54,593 nt of DNA from Cytophagales bacterium (GTDB lineage: Bacteria; Bacteroidota; Bacteroidia; Cytophagales; Cytophagaceae). The stretch is taken from NCBI GenBank assembly GCA_013297765.1, contig JAAFID010000003.1, forward strand, positions 1 to 54,593, written 5' to 3'. Positions within the stretch are counted from its first letter, which is position 1. Every line of letters starts with the position of its first letter. This document shows, in pieces, positions 40,885-50,317 of this stretch. Under the pieces are notes generated by a model. The model saw only the letters and a list, made by a program, of their open reading frames with translations, did no database searches and had not been told where the DNA came from. The position numbers and the translations under genes were made by a program.

Positions 40885-41514
40885 ATGAAATCTATAAAAT
40901 TAGTATTGCTTTTCTTGTTGCTATCTGCTACCCTGCACGCCCAATCGGTAAGAGACGTTTTTTCTAGTCCCTCTCTCATTTGGTATGGAATAGATTTTAG
41001 CAAAGCCAAATTTGTAGGGCCACAAGAAACATGGGGAGAGCACCAAAAGATAAAAGAAACCTATTTTCCTGCTTGGAATAATTTTGTAATGAGTGAACCC
41101 GAGAAATACAATTTAAAAAAGACTTTTAGGAAAGATATGGTGACTATTGACCTAAAGGCTGTAAAAGAACAAAACGATAAAGTAGCAACCGACAACCTTA
41201 TTGTTACTTACGGCGATGTGCCTATGCTTCCAGAGGCTAGTATTGTAAATCATGTGGCTAATTATATTGACCCCGCTCAAAAAAGTTTAGGATTAGTATT
41301 TGTAGTAGAATCGTTCAATAAAATAAAACAAATAGGGTTGTTTCATGTCATTTTTTTTGATGTCGCCACTGGCAATGTACTCATGATAAAAACGATGGAA
41401 GGTGATGCAGGCGGATTTGGTTTGAAAAATTATTGGGCCAAATCTTTCTTTAATGTGTTGCTACAATGCGAAAAAAGTTGGGGCAAATGGAAAAAAGAAG
41501 CAGGAGTTAAATAA
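40885..41514 (+). CDS. Hypothetical secreted protein, paralogue of the previous gene
   Basis: As above. Confidence 0.72.
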   Translation: MKSIKLVLLFLLLSATLHAQSVRDVFSSPSLIWYGIDFSKAKFVGPQETWGEHQKIKETYFPAWNNFVMSEPEKYNLKKTFRKDMVTIDLKAVKEQNDKVATDNLIVTYGDVPMLPEASIVNHVANYIDPAQKSLGLVFVVESFNKIKQIGLFHVIFFDVATGNVLMIKTMEGDAGGFGLKNYWAKSFFNVLLQCEKSWGKWKKEAGVK

Positions 41515-41534
41515 AAAGCATTTTATCAATATCA

Positions 41535-43064
41535 ATGAAATTAGTTGGCAACACCACACTTACATTAAAAAAATTTGAATCTATTGTTTTTCATCATGAG
41601 CAAATAGAAATAGACCCCGCAGCATTAGAGCGTGTAAATAATAGTTATTATTTTTTACAAAAATTTGCAAATGATAAGGTCATCTACGGCATCAATACGG
41701 GTTTTGGCCCCATGGCTCAATACAAAATAGAGGATAGTGATTTAAAAAATTTACAATACAATTTGATTAGAAGCCATTGCTCAGGTAGTGGCGAGGCATT
41801 GCCCCATCATTTTGTAAGAGGTATATTACTAGCACGGTTAAATACCTTGCTGCTAGCCAAGTCTGGCGTACACCATAGTTGGGTATTGCTATTTAGAGAC
41901 CTCATTAATCATGACATTTGCCCAGTTATATTTCAACATGGCGGCGTAGGGGCTAGTGGCGATTTGGTACAGTTGGCACACGTAGCGTTGTGCCTTATTG
42001 GCGAGGGCGACGTAACCTACAAAGGAGAAACAAAACCTGCCCAAGAAGTATTTGCCCAAGTAGGTTTAAAACCAGTGCAGATACACCTAAGGGAAGGATT
42101 GGCGGTAATGAATGGCACCTCTGCCATGTCGGGCATTGGATTGATAAATATTATTCAAGCCTATCAACTTAACGAATGGATGCAGGCAGCATCGTGCATG
42201 ATTAACGAGGTGGTAGAATCTTATGAAGATCATTTTTCAGCACCTTTGAATGAAGCAAAGCTGCACAAAGGCCAAAGGCATATCGCCGCTAATATGCGCA
42301 CTATATTGAGCGATAGTTTATTGATAAAGAAGCGGGCCGACCACCTCTATCAAAAAACCGAGGTAAAAGTTTTTAAAGAAAAAGTTCAAGAGTATTATTC
42401 CATACGCTGTGTGCCTCAAATATTAGGGCCTATTCACGACACTATTTTATATGCCGAAGGTATTCTCATTGATGAAATTAATTCAGTAAACGACAACCCC
42501 ATTATAGACCTAGAAACAGAAGATGTATATCATGGGGGCAATTTTCATGGCGATTATGTAGCCCTAGAAATGGACAAGTTGAGAATAGCCATGACCAAAA
42601 GCACCATGCTGTGCGAAAGGCAAATTAATTTTTTAATGAATCATAAAATCAATGAAAAATTACCTCCGTTCGTAAATCTAGGTACACTAGGGCTAAACTT
42701 TGGTTTGCAAGGTGTACAGTTTACAGCAACCTCTACCACGGCCGAGTGCCAGACGTTGGCAACGCCTATGTACATTCATAGCATACCCAATAACAATGAC
42801 AATCAAGATGTAGTGAGTATGGGTACCAACTCGGCCTTACTTACCAATAAAGTAATAGAAAATAGTTTTGAAGTATTGGCCATAGAATTTTGGACTATAG
42901 TGCAGGCCATAGATTATCTCAATTTTGCATCATCTCTATCGTCAACTACCAAGCAGTATTATGAAGCAGTAAGAAAGATAGCCCCGAAATTTAAAGACGA
43001 CCAAATCAAATATCCCACATTGAAATTGCTTAAAATCTTTTTCAAAAATTACATCCGCACTTAA
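41535..43064 (+). CDS. Tyrosine/histidine ammonia-lyase, likely TAL
   Basis: MIO motif HGGVGASGDLVQLAH; YGINTGFGPMAQYKI, NLIRSHCSGSGEALP, YHGGNFHGDYVALEMDKL closely resemble the Flavobacterium johnsoniae TAL as remembered. Confidence 0.9.
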   Translation: MKLVGNTTLTLKKFESIVFHHEQIEIDPAALERVNNSYYFLQKFANDKVIYGINTGFGPMAQYKIEDSDLKNLQYNLIRSHCSGSGEALPHHFVRGILLARLNTLLLAKSGVHHSWVLLFRDLINHDICPVIFQHGGVGASGDLVQLAHVALCLIGEGDVTYKGETKPAQEVFAQVGLKPVQIHLREGLAVMNGTSAMSGIGLINIIQAYQLNEWMQAASCMINEVVESYEDHFSAPLNEAKLHKGQRHIAANMRTILSDSLLIKKRADHLYQKTEVKVFKEKVQEYYSIRCVPQILGPIHDTILYAEGILIDEINSVNDNPIIDLETEDVYHGGNFHGDYVALEMDKLRIAMTKSTMLCERQINFLMNHKINEKLPPFVNLGTLGLNFGLQGVQFTATSTTAECQTLATPMYIHSIPNNNDNQDVVSMGTNSALLTNKVIENSFEVLAIEFWTIVQAIDYLNFASSLSSTTKQYYEAVRKIAPKFKDDQIKYPTLKLLKIFFKNYIRT

Positions 43065-43075
43065 AACAATAACCG

Positions 43076-43126
43076 CAAACTAATGATTTATGAAAAGCCA
43101 TGAATTGTTCCTAAGTCATTAGTTTG
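43076..43126. promoter_or_regulatory. 11-bp perfect inverted repeat with 29-nt loop between TAL and FabG genes
   Basis: CAAACTAATGA (43076-43086) / TCATTAGTTTG (43116-43126). Confidence 0.5.
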
Positions 43127-43161
43127 TAAATTTGATTGCAAATAATTATTCCTAAAAATAA

Positions 43162-43890
43162 ATGAAATACGCATTAATCACTGGGGCAGGCAGAGGCATA
43201 GGGAGAGCTGTAGCAGTAAAATTGGCAGAGATGGGCTACAACATCATCATTAATTACAAAAGCAATACAGAAGAAGCCAATAAAACCCTAGCATTGGTAC
43301 AAGAGAAAAATTGCGAGGGAATATTGATGCCCTTCGATGTAGGCAATAGAACACAAGTAGATAGCACACTTGGTGCATGGATAGAGCAAAACCCTGACAA
43401 AACAATTGAAGTATTGGTAAACAATGCCGGAATAAGAAAAGATACTCTATTGATGTGGATGAAGCCTGAGGAATGGGATAGTGTAATAGATGCTAGTTTG
43501 AATGGATTTTACAACGTAACTCGGCTACTCATCAATTCTATGTTACTAAAGCGATATGGCAAAATAGTGAATGTGGCTTCATTATCGGGCTTAAAGGGAA
43601 TGGCAGGGCAAGTCAACTATTCATCGGCAAAGGCAGGATTGATAGGGGCTACAAAGGCTTTGGCACAAGAGGTAGGGCGTAGAGGAATAACGGTAAACGT
43701 AGTGGCTCCAGGATTTATAAAATCAGATATGACCGAGGGCATCAACGAAGCAGATTTTAAAAAAATGATTCCTTTAAACCGTTTTGGTGAGGTAGAGGAA
43801 GTAGCCGAATTGGTTGCATTTTTGGCATCTAGTAAATCTTCGTACATCACTGGCGAAGTAATTTCGATTAATGGGGGCTTATATTCTTAA
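43162..43890 (+). CDS. 3-oxoacyl-ACP reductase (FabG-like SDR)
   Basis: ALITGAGRGIGRAVAVKLA, NNAGIRKD, YSSAKAGLIGATKALAQE, VAPGFIKSDM. Confidence 0.93.
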   Translation: MKYALITGAGRGIGRAVAVKLAEMGYNIIINYKSNTEEANKTLALVQEKNCEGILMPFDVGNRTQVDSTLGAWIEQNPDKTIEVLVNNAGIRKDTLLMWMKPEEWDSVIDASLNGFYNVTRLLINSMLLKRYGKIVNVASLSGLKGMAGQVNYSSAKAGLIGATKALAQEVGRRGITVNVVAPGFIKSDMTEGINEADFKKMIPLNRFGEVEEVAELVAFLASSKSSYITGEVISINGGLYS

Positions 43891-43895
43891 TCCGT

Positions 43896-45125
43896 TTGCG
43901 AATGAATAGGGTAGTAATCACAGGCATGGGTATTTATTCCTGCATTGGCAAAAATCTGGAAGAGGTGAGAGATTCACTTTTTCAAGGCAAGTCAGGAATT
44001 ATATTCGATGCCCCTAGAAAAGATTTAGGATTTCGCTCGGCACTTACAGGCATGGTGGATACGCCTGTATTGAAAGGCAAGCTAGACCGTCGCCAGCGAT
44101 TGTGCATGGCCGAAGAGGTCGATTATGCTTACGTTGCTACCGTAGAGGCATTGCAAAATGCTAGGTTAGATGAGCAGTATATGAGCGATCATGAGATAGG
44201 TATTCTTTATGGCAATGATAGTTCGGCAAAAGCGGTGATAGAGGCCACTGATATTTCAAGGGCAAAAAAAGACAATACATTGATAGGTTCTGGTTCTATT
44301 TTTCAGTCGATGAACTCGACTGTAACTATGAATTTATCTACTATTTTTAAATTAAAAGGAATAAATCTTACGGTGAGTGCGGCCTGTGCTAGCTCTTCTC
44401 ATGCTATAGGTTTGGGCTATTTTTTAATTAAGTCGGGCATGCAAGATTGCATCATTTGCGGCGGTGCACAAGAAATCAATAATTTTGTGATGGGTAGTTT
44501 TGATGGCATAGGTGCATTTTCTATTCGAGAACATAGTCCCGCACAATCATCTCGACCATTTGACAAAGATAGAGATGGGCTAGTGCCCAGTGGTGGTGCA
44601 GCAACGGTGATTATTGAAAGCCTGGAATCGGCACAAAGAAGAGGTGCACCTATACTGGCAGAGGTAATTGGCTATGGCTTTTCGTCTAATGGCGAACACA
44701 TCATTCAGCCCAATGTAGAAGGCCCTACTCGCTCGCTGAGCAAAGCCATGAAAGATGCCAACCTGCAAGCTGGCGACATAGACTATATCAATGCCCACGC
44801 TACCTCGACCCCACTAGGCGACTCGTGCGAGGCAAAGGCAATGGACGCAGTTTTTGGGACTCACCAAACGCCCATCAGCTCTACCAAATCAATGACAGGC
44901 CACGAATGTTGGATGGCAGGAGCCAGCGAAATTGTTTATTCTTTATTGATGATGCACAATGATTTTATAGCTCCGAATATTAACTTTGAAACTCCAGATG
45001 AAGATTCGGCAAAATTAAATATCATAGCACAAACCAAACAACAAAAAATAGATACCTTTTTGAGCAATTCATTTGGCTTTGGGGGAACAAACTCAACTTT
45101 AATTGTGACAAAATTTAAGCATTAA
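43896..45125 (+). CDS. Beta-ketoacyl-ACP synthase (FabF/B-like, intact Cys-His-His)
   Basis: SAACASSSHAIG, NAHATSTPLGD, KSMTGHECWMAG. Confidence 0.93.
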   Translation: MRMNRVVITGMGIYSCIGKNLEEVRDSLFQGKSGIIFDAPRKDLGFRSALTGMVDTPVLKGKLDRRQRLCMAEEVDYAYVATVEALQNARLDEQYMSDHEIGILYGNDSSAKAVIEATDISRAKKDNTLIGSGSIFQSMNSTVTMNLSTIFKLKGINLTVSAACASSSHAIGLGYFLIKSGMQDCIICGGAQEINNFVMGSFDGIGAFSIREHSPAQSSRPFDKDRDGLVPSGGAATVIIESLESAQRRGAPILAEVIGYGFSSNGEHIIQPNVEGPTRSLSKAMKDANLQAGDIDYINAHATSTPLGDSCEAKAMDAVFGTHQTPISSTKSMTGHECWMAGASEIVYSLLMMHNDFIAPNINFETPDEDSAKLNIIAQTKQQKIDTFLSNSFGFGGTNSTLIVTKFKH

Positions 45126-45129
45126 TAAC

Positions 45130-45396
45130 ATGATGACAAACGAAGTAATTATAGAGAAAATCAATGGATTCTTGGTCGAGGAATTTGAGGTTGACTATGA
45201 CAAAATTTCTCCGCAAGCCATATTGAAAGATACACTAGGTCTCGACAGCCTAGATTATGTAGATTTAGTAGTAGTAATAGAAAATACTTTTGGCTTTAAA
45301 GTAAAAGGCGAAGATTTTGTGGGCATATCTACCTTTCAAGATTTTTACGACTACATCATCCTCAAAGTAAATGAGAAAAACCAAGTCGTGGCCTAA
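45130..45396 (+). CDS. Acyl carrier protein 1
   Basis: LGLDSLDYVDLVVVIENTFGFKV (phosphopantetheine Ser). Confidence 0.93.
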   Translation: MMTNEVIIEKINGFLVEEFEVDYDKISPQAILKDTLGLDSLDYVDLVVVIENTFGFKVKGEDFVGISTFQDFYDYIILKVNEKNQVVA

Positions 45397-46292
45397 TGTC
45401 TAAATGGAACGGTAAATCTCAAGCCAATGTATTAGGTTATCAAATTCTTTATTATATCATGAAATATGCAGGGATAGGCACTGTGTATTTTATTCTACGG
45501 TTTGTTGCTTTATATTTTTTAATATTTTCTCGATATGCCTCCAAATGCCAGTGGTATTATTTTAGAAAAAGATGGAATCAAGGAATATTCAAATCAATAT
45601 TCAGTATGTATCAAAATTATTATCTGTTTGGGCAAACACTGGTAGATAGGGTGTATATGATTTCGGGAATGGGCAAAAAATTTACGTTCCAGTTTGATGG
45701 CGAAGAACACATTACCAATATGCTAACACAGGGTAAAGGTGCTTTCCTCATCAGTGGTCATGCTGGTAATTGGGAAATAGCGGGCTATTTGCTGCATAGA
45801 ATACCAGCAAAAATTAATATTGTAATTTTTGAAGCAGAGCATGAAAGTGTAAAAACTTTTTTAGATGGCGTAAAAGGGAAAACACACGTAAATTTGATAG
45901 CAGTCAATAACGATAGCATTGACCATATTTATAAAATAAATGAAGCCATAGAAAAAAATGAAATTGTGTGTATTCATGCCGATCGATTTGTGGCAGGTAG
46001 CCCTACTACCGATGTTGATTTTTTGGGTGCAAAAGCAGCGTTTCCTACAGGACCATTTATACTTACTACTCGGTTGAATGCCCCACTATCATTTGTATAT
46101 GCTATGAAGGAAGGTAGAAAGCACTACCATTTTTTTGCAAGTGAACCCATCGTGGCAAAAAGCAATTTGGGGAAAGTAGAAAAGCAAGCAGAAGTGCACC
46201 AATTGGTAAAAGATTATGTGCATTCGCTAGAAAATATATTACATGCTTATCCGCAGCAATGGTTTAACTATTATCAATTTTGGAACAAATAA
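45396..46292 (+). CDS. LpxL/HtrB-like lysophospholipid acyltransferase
   Basis: LISGHAGNWEIAGYLL (HxxxxE), VCIHADRFV. Confidence 0.87.
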   Translation: MSKWNGKSQANVLGYQILYYIMKYAGIGTVYFILRFVALYFLIFSRYASKCQWYYFRKRWNQGIFKSIFSMYQNYYLFGQTLVDRVYMISGMGKKFTFQFDGEEHITNMLTQGKGAFLISGHAGNWEIAGYLLHRIPAKINIVIFEAEHESVKTFLDGVKGKTHVNLIAVNNDSIDHIYKINEAIEKNEIVCIHADRFVAGSPTTDVDFLGAKAAFPTGPFILTTRLNAPLSFVYAMKEGRKHYHFFASEPIVAKSNLGKVEKQAEVHQLVKDYVHSLENILHAYPQQWFNYYQFWNK

Positions 46293-46322
46293 ATTCAAAC
46301 AAAATTCAACGAAATATTATCC

Positions 46323-47396
46323 ATGAGATTTTTTAATACCGACAAACTCACCGCTATAGAAGCTAAGCAAGAAGCTCAAAAAATTGCCTTTGCCCCATTT
46401 GTTTTTCAGGCTTCTAAAGCACTTCGTGATTTAGGAATTTTAGAACTAATCGAACTTGCTGGCGATGCGGGAATAACGCTAGACCAAATTTTAGAAAAAC
46501 TAACCCTTACCCGCTATGGAATACGGGTATTGCTAGAGGCTGGCTTGGGTATTGGTTTATTAATAATCAAAGAAGAAAAATATAAACTTACCAAACTGGG
46601 TTATTTTATATTACATGACCCAATGACCAAGGTAAACATGGACTTTGTGCACGATGTGAATTATGAGGGATTTTTCCATTTTCAAGAGTGCATTACTACA
46701 GGAAAACCAGCAGGACTAAAATCTATAGCAACCAATAAAGACACTGTTTACGAGGCCTTGGCAACATTGCCTAGTAAAGTAAAAGAAAGTTGGTTCAATT
46801 TTGACCACTTTTATTCCGATGCTGCATTTCAATATGTGCTGCCACTTGTGTTCAAAGACAAGGTAAAAAAAGTAATGGATGTAGGTGCAAATACTGGAAA
46901 GTGGGCCTTGAAATGTACCGAATACAATCCAGATATAGCAGTTACCATGTGCGACTTGCCAGGGCAGTTGAACGTAGCACTGAAAAATATGGAATCAAAT
47001 GGATTGTCTAATAGAGTTTCTGGCTATGCCATCAATTTGCTAGACCCTAGCACCACACTACCCACAGGCCACGATGTGATATGGATGAGTCAATTCCTAG
47101 ATTGCTTTTCAGAAGAAGAAATAGTGATGATATTGAAAAAAGCTGCCGATGTAATGCAAGAGGGCGATAGACTTTTTATATTAGAAACTTATTGGGACAG
47201 GCAAAAATATGAGAATGCAGCCTTTTGTTTGCAACAGACTTCGCTATATTTTACCTGCATAGCCAACGGCAATAGCCAAATGTACCATGCCGATGTAATG
47301 CATGCCTGTATAGCCAAAGCTGGGTTAAAAATAGTTGAAGAAATAGACCACCTTGGCATTAGTCACACCCTAACACAGTGCATAAAAAATAATTGA
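46323..47396 (+). CDS. SAM-dependent (O-)methyltransferase with N-terminal winged helix
   Basis: VMDVGANTGKWALKC; dimerisation-like N-term; RLFILETYWDRQ. Confidence 0.82.
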   Translation: MRFFNTDKLTAIEAKQEAQKIAFAPFVFQASKALRDLGILELIELAGDAGITLDQILEKLTLTRYGIRVLLEAGLGIGLLIIKEEKYKLTKLGYFILHDPMTKVNMDFVHDVNYEGFFHFQECITTGKPAGLKSIATNKDTVYEALATLPSKVKESWFNFDHFYSDAAFQYVLPLVFKDKVKKVMDVGANTGKWALKCTEYNPDIAVTMCDLPGQLNVALKNMESNGLSNRVSGYAINLLDPSTTLPTGHDVIWMSQFLDCFSEEEIVMILKKAADVMQEGDRLFILETYWDRQKYENAAFCLQQTSLYFTCIANGNSQMYHADVMHACIAKAGLKIVEEIDHLGISHTLTQCIKNN

Positions 47397-47815
47397 TGCT
47401 AGTTTCAAAAGAAGATATACTTACACTCATTCCGCAACGGAAGCCAATAGTGATGATAGATACCCTAGAATCGTGCAACGACAAGGGTGCTACTACCACA
47501 TTTGAAATATTGGAAGACAATATTTTTTGTGTCAATGGGGAATTTACAGAATCAGGATTGGTAGAAAATATAGCCCAAACAGCCGCTGCACATGCAGGCT
47601 ATCTATGTAAATTAAACAATATTCCTGTACCTATTGGCTTTATTGGAGCCATCAAAAATTTAGAGATAAAAAAATTACCGAAGCAAAACAATGTTTTGCA
47701 AACCAGCATTGTAATAGAAAATGAAGTGCTGGGCGTTATGCTCATTCAAGGTTCGGTGATGGTGGGCAATGAACAAATGGCATGTTTGGAAATGAAAATT
47801 GTAATCAAAAAATAA
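47393..47815 (+). CDS. FabZ/ApeP-like hotdog protein (Glu present, catalytic His absent)
   Basis: IPQRKPIVMIDTLE; GEFTESGLVENIAQTAAAHAGY. Confidence 0.78.
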   Translation: MMLVSKEDILTLIPQRKPIVMIDTLESCNDKGATTTFEILEDNIFCVNGEFTESGLVENIAQTAAAHAGYLCKLNNIPVPIGFIGAIKNLEIKKLPKQNNVLQTSIVIENEVLGVMLIQGSVMVGNEQMACLEMKIVIKK

Positions 47816-48259
47816 TTGCAAAAATTAGAAACTAAAACTACACTTACCGATGCGGTAATCGTGCCTGTAAGGTTTAGCGAGGCAGACTCGCTAAGCATTG
47901 TATGGCATGGCCACTATATCAAATATTTTGAAGATGGTAGAGAATCTTTCGGCAACAAATATGGAATTGGGTATTTGAATGTATATCACCAAGGCATAGT
48001 AACGCCCATAGTAAAAATAGAGTGCGACTATAAACGAATGCTCAAATACGGTGACAAAGTTTTGATAGAAACCACCTATTGGGATACCGATGCTGCAAAA
48101 CTCATTTTTACCTACGACATTAAAAATGCCGAAACCCAAGAATTGGTGGCCACAGGCAAGTCGGTACAAGTGTTTTTAAATACCGAAAGAGAATTGCTGT
48201 TGAATGTGCCAGAATTTATATCCAATTGGAAAAAGAAATACCTGCCTACCCATGCGTAA
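47816..48259 (+). CDS. 4HBT-type acyl-CoA/ACP thioesterase (TTG start)
   Basis: VPVRFSEADSLSIVWHGHYIKYFEDGRESF, conserved Asp aligned with YbgC Asp18. Confidence 0.87.
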   Translation: MQKLETKTTLTDAVIVPVRFSEADSLSIVWHGHYIKYFEDGRESFGNKYGIGYLNVYHQGIVTPIVKIECDYKRMLKYGDKVLIETTYWDTDAAKLIFTYDIKNAETQELVATGKSVQVFLNTERELLLNVPEFISNWKKKYLPTHA

Positions 48260-49391
48260 AGTTTATTCCATAGCTGACACTATTTTTGCTCCACTAGGCT
48301 TTAGTACACAAGAAAACTGGGCGGCATTGGAGCAAAATATTTCTGGAGTTGCTCCATATCATAGCACTCAAGAGGAATTAAATTATTGCTATGCAGCAGT
48401 AATCAACAATGAAAAGTTGGAAAATAAATTTTCCCTATTACCCCCTTCTATTACCCCAGCTACAAAGCTAGAGAAAATGTTTATCGCCTCCATTGCAGAT
48501 GCCTTGCAGCATACTTCTGTAAACGTTTCTAGCAATCGTACTTTGTTTGTATATGCCACCACCAAGGGCAATATTGATGTATTGGACAGCAGAAACTTTA
48601 TTGGCAGTGGCCGAGTAAAATTATTTGACATGGCCCAGTATGTGACAAAATATTTTGGCAACCCCAACCAACCTTTAGTTATTTCCAATGCTTGTATTTC
48701 TGGTGTGCTTGCTATTGAAGTTGCTAGTAGCCTAGTAAAACGTGGGCTATACGATCATGTAATAGTTACAGGTGGTGATTTGGTTTCCATGTTTACGCTG
48801 TCTGGTTTTCATTCTTTTCAGGCACTAAGCCACGGTGTATGCAAACCATTTGATAAAGATAGAACTGGCATCAATCTAGGCGAGGCAGCCGCCACAATGA
48901 TACTTTCTGCTGAACCACAATTGAGCAGTGATATAGAAATTTTAGCAGGAGCCACTTCCAACGATGCCAATCATATTTCTGGCCCATCTCGCACTGGCGA
49001 TGGGCTAGCCAAAGCTATGGATAGTGCTATCGCTAATGCTTCTATTGATTACAGCGATATTGAATACCTTCTGGCACATGGTACAGCAACCATTTACAAC
49101 GACGAGATGGAAGCCAAAGCCATTGAAAGTAGAAACCTTAGCCACATACCTACCAACAGCATGAAGGCCTATTATGGCCATACGCTAGGGGCTGCAGGCG
49201 TGGTAGAAACCATCATTGCTATGCAGAGCATGAAAAAAGATACTATTTTCAAATCTTTAGGATATGTGCAAAGTGGCGTTAGCACTGAGCTAAATGTGGT
49301 AACCAAAAATACCACCACCACCATTGCTTACGCTATGAAAACAGCATCGGGGTTTGGAGGTTGCAATGCTGCACTAATTTTAAAAAAGTAA
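48252..49391 (+). CDS. Beta-ketoacyl-ACP synthase (intact Cys-His-His)
   Basis: SNACISGVLAIE, AHGTATIYND, KAYYGHTLGAAG; ATG at 48252 overlaps preceding stop. Confidence 0.9.
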   Translation: MRKVYSIADTIFAPLGFSTQENWAALEQNISGVAPYHSTQEELNYCYAAVINNEKLENKFSLLPPSITPATKLEKMFIASIADALQHTSVNVSSNRTLFVYATTKGNIDVLDSRNFIGSGRVKLFDMAQYVTKYFGNPNQPLVISNACISGVLAIEVASSLVKRGLYDHVIVTGGDLVSMFTLSGFHSFQALSHGVCKPFDKDRTGINLGEAAATMILSAEPQLSSDIEILAGATSNDANHISGPSRTGDGLAKAMDSAIANASIDYSDIEYLLAHGTATIYNDEMEAKAIESRNLSHIPTNSMKAYYGHTLGAAGVVETIIAMQSMKKDTIFKSLGYVQSGVSTELNVVTKNTTTTIAYAMKTASGFGGCNAALILKK

Positions 49392-49392
49392 A

Positions 49393-50025
49393 ATGGATTT
49401 ATTTATAAATAGCTATTGCCACATAGGCCAATCTACTATATCTAAGGATGGGCTAGTGCTTCACAACCTAGACGGTATAGGTATAGAAGAAATGCTAAAA
49501 AATGGATACCAATTACTAGACTTAAATTATCCCAAATATTACAAAATGGATTCCTTATCCAAACTTGGTATATTGGCGGCAGAAATATTATTGGCAGAGG
49601 TGAATTGGGAAAAACAATTTACAAAAGATGCTTTTGCCATCATGCTTTCCAATAGTGATTCTTCTTTAGATACCGATATAAAATACCAAAAAACAATTGC
49701 TCAAAAGAATGCCTTCTTCCCTAGTCCTGCAATGTTTGTGTACACCCTTCCAAATATTGTAGCAGGCGAAATTGCAATCAAACATCAATTAAAAGGAGAA
49801 AATTTATTTTATATTTCGCAATCTTTCGATACCCATCAAACACAAATATTGGTAGAAAATATCTTTTCAAAACCACAAACTAGTGCTAGTTTAGTAGGCT
49901 GGGTAAATGTATTGAATGAAAATTACGATGCTTTCTTGATGCTAGTATCGCCTTTACTAACCGAGCAGGCCATCAAATTTGAAGCACAAAATATAGATAC
50001 TTTATATACGCATAATTATGGATGA
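49393..50025 (+). CDS. Half-length ketosynthase-like protein (N-terminal half only, no active-site Cys)
   Basis: MDSLSKLGILAAEILL..AIMLSNSDSSLDTD..VYTLPNIVAGEIAIKHQLKGENLFYISQSF resembles KS N-terminal half. Confidence 0.7.
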   Translation: MDLFINSYCHIGQSTISKDGLVLHNLDGIGIEEMLKNGYQLLDLNYPKYYKMDSLSKLGILAAEILLAEVNWEKQFTKDAFAIMLSNSDSSLDTDIKYQKTIAQKNAFFPSPAMFVYTLPNIVAGEIAIKHQLKGENLFYISQSFDTHQTQILVENIFSKPQTSASLVGWVNVLNENYDAFLMLVSPLLTEQAIKFEAQNIDTLYTHNYG

Positions 50026-50275
50026 TTTAATACAAGAATTAAAGAAAGAAATAGTAGAGCAGCTAAACCTACAAGATATAGACCCGAGTACCATTAAAGA
50101 CACTGATCCATTATTTATAGACGGTTTGGGTCTCGATTCTATAGATGCACTAGAGTTAATCGTGCTGTTGCAAAAAAAATACGGTATCAAACTAGCGAGT
50201 GCCGAAGATGGTAAAGAAGTATTTTATTCTGTAAAATCAATGGCAACCTACATTACCAAAATGCAGCAGAAATAA
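50018..50275 (+). CDS. Acyl carrier protein 2
   Basis: LGLDSIDALELIVLLQKKYGIKL. Confidence 0.92.
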   Translation: MDDLIQELKKEIVEQLNLQDIDPSTIKDTDPLFIDGLGLDSIDALELIVLLQKKYGIKLASAEDGKEVFYSVKSMATYITKMQQK

Positions 50276-50317
50276 TTTCCATACAAAATTTCCAACACCA
50301 CCGCCTAATATTACACC

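Noticed and set aside
48204-48251. Upstream start of the KS at 48204
   Set aside because: Would overlap the thioesterase by 56 nt with non-KS sequence (MCQNLYPIGKRNTCLP); ATG at 48252 begins the KS-like sequence.
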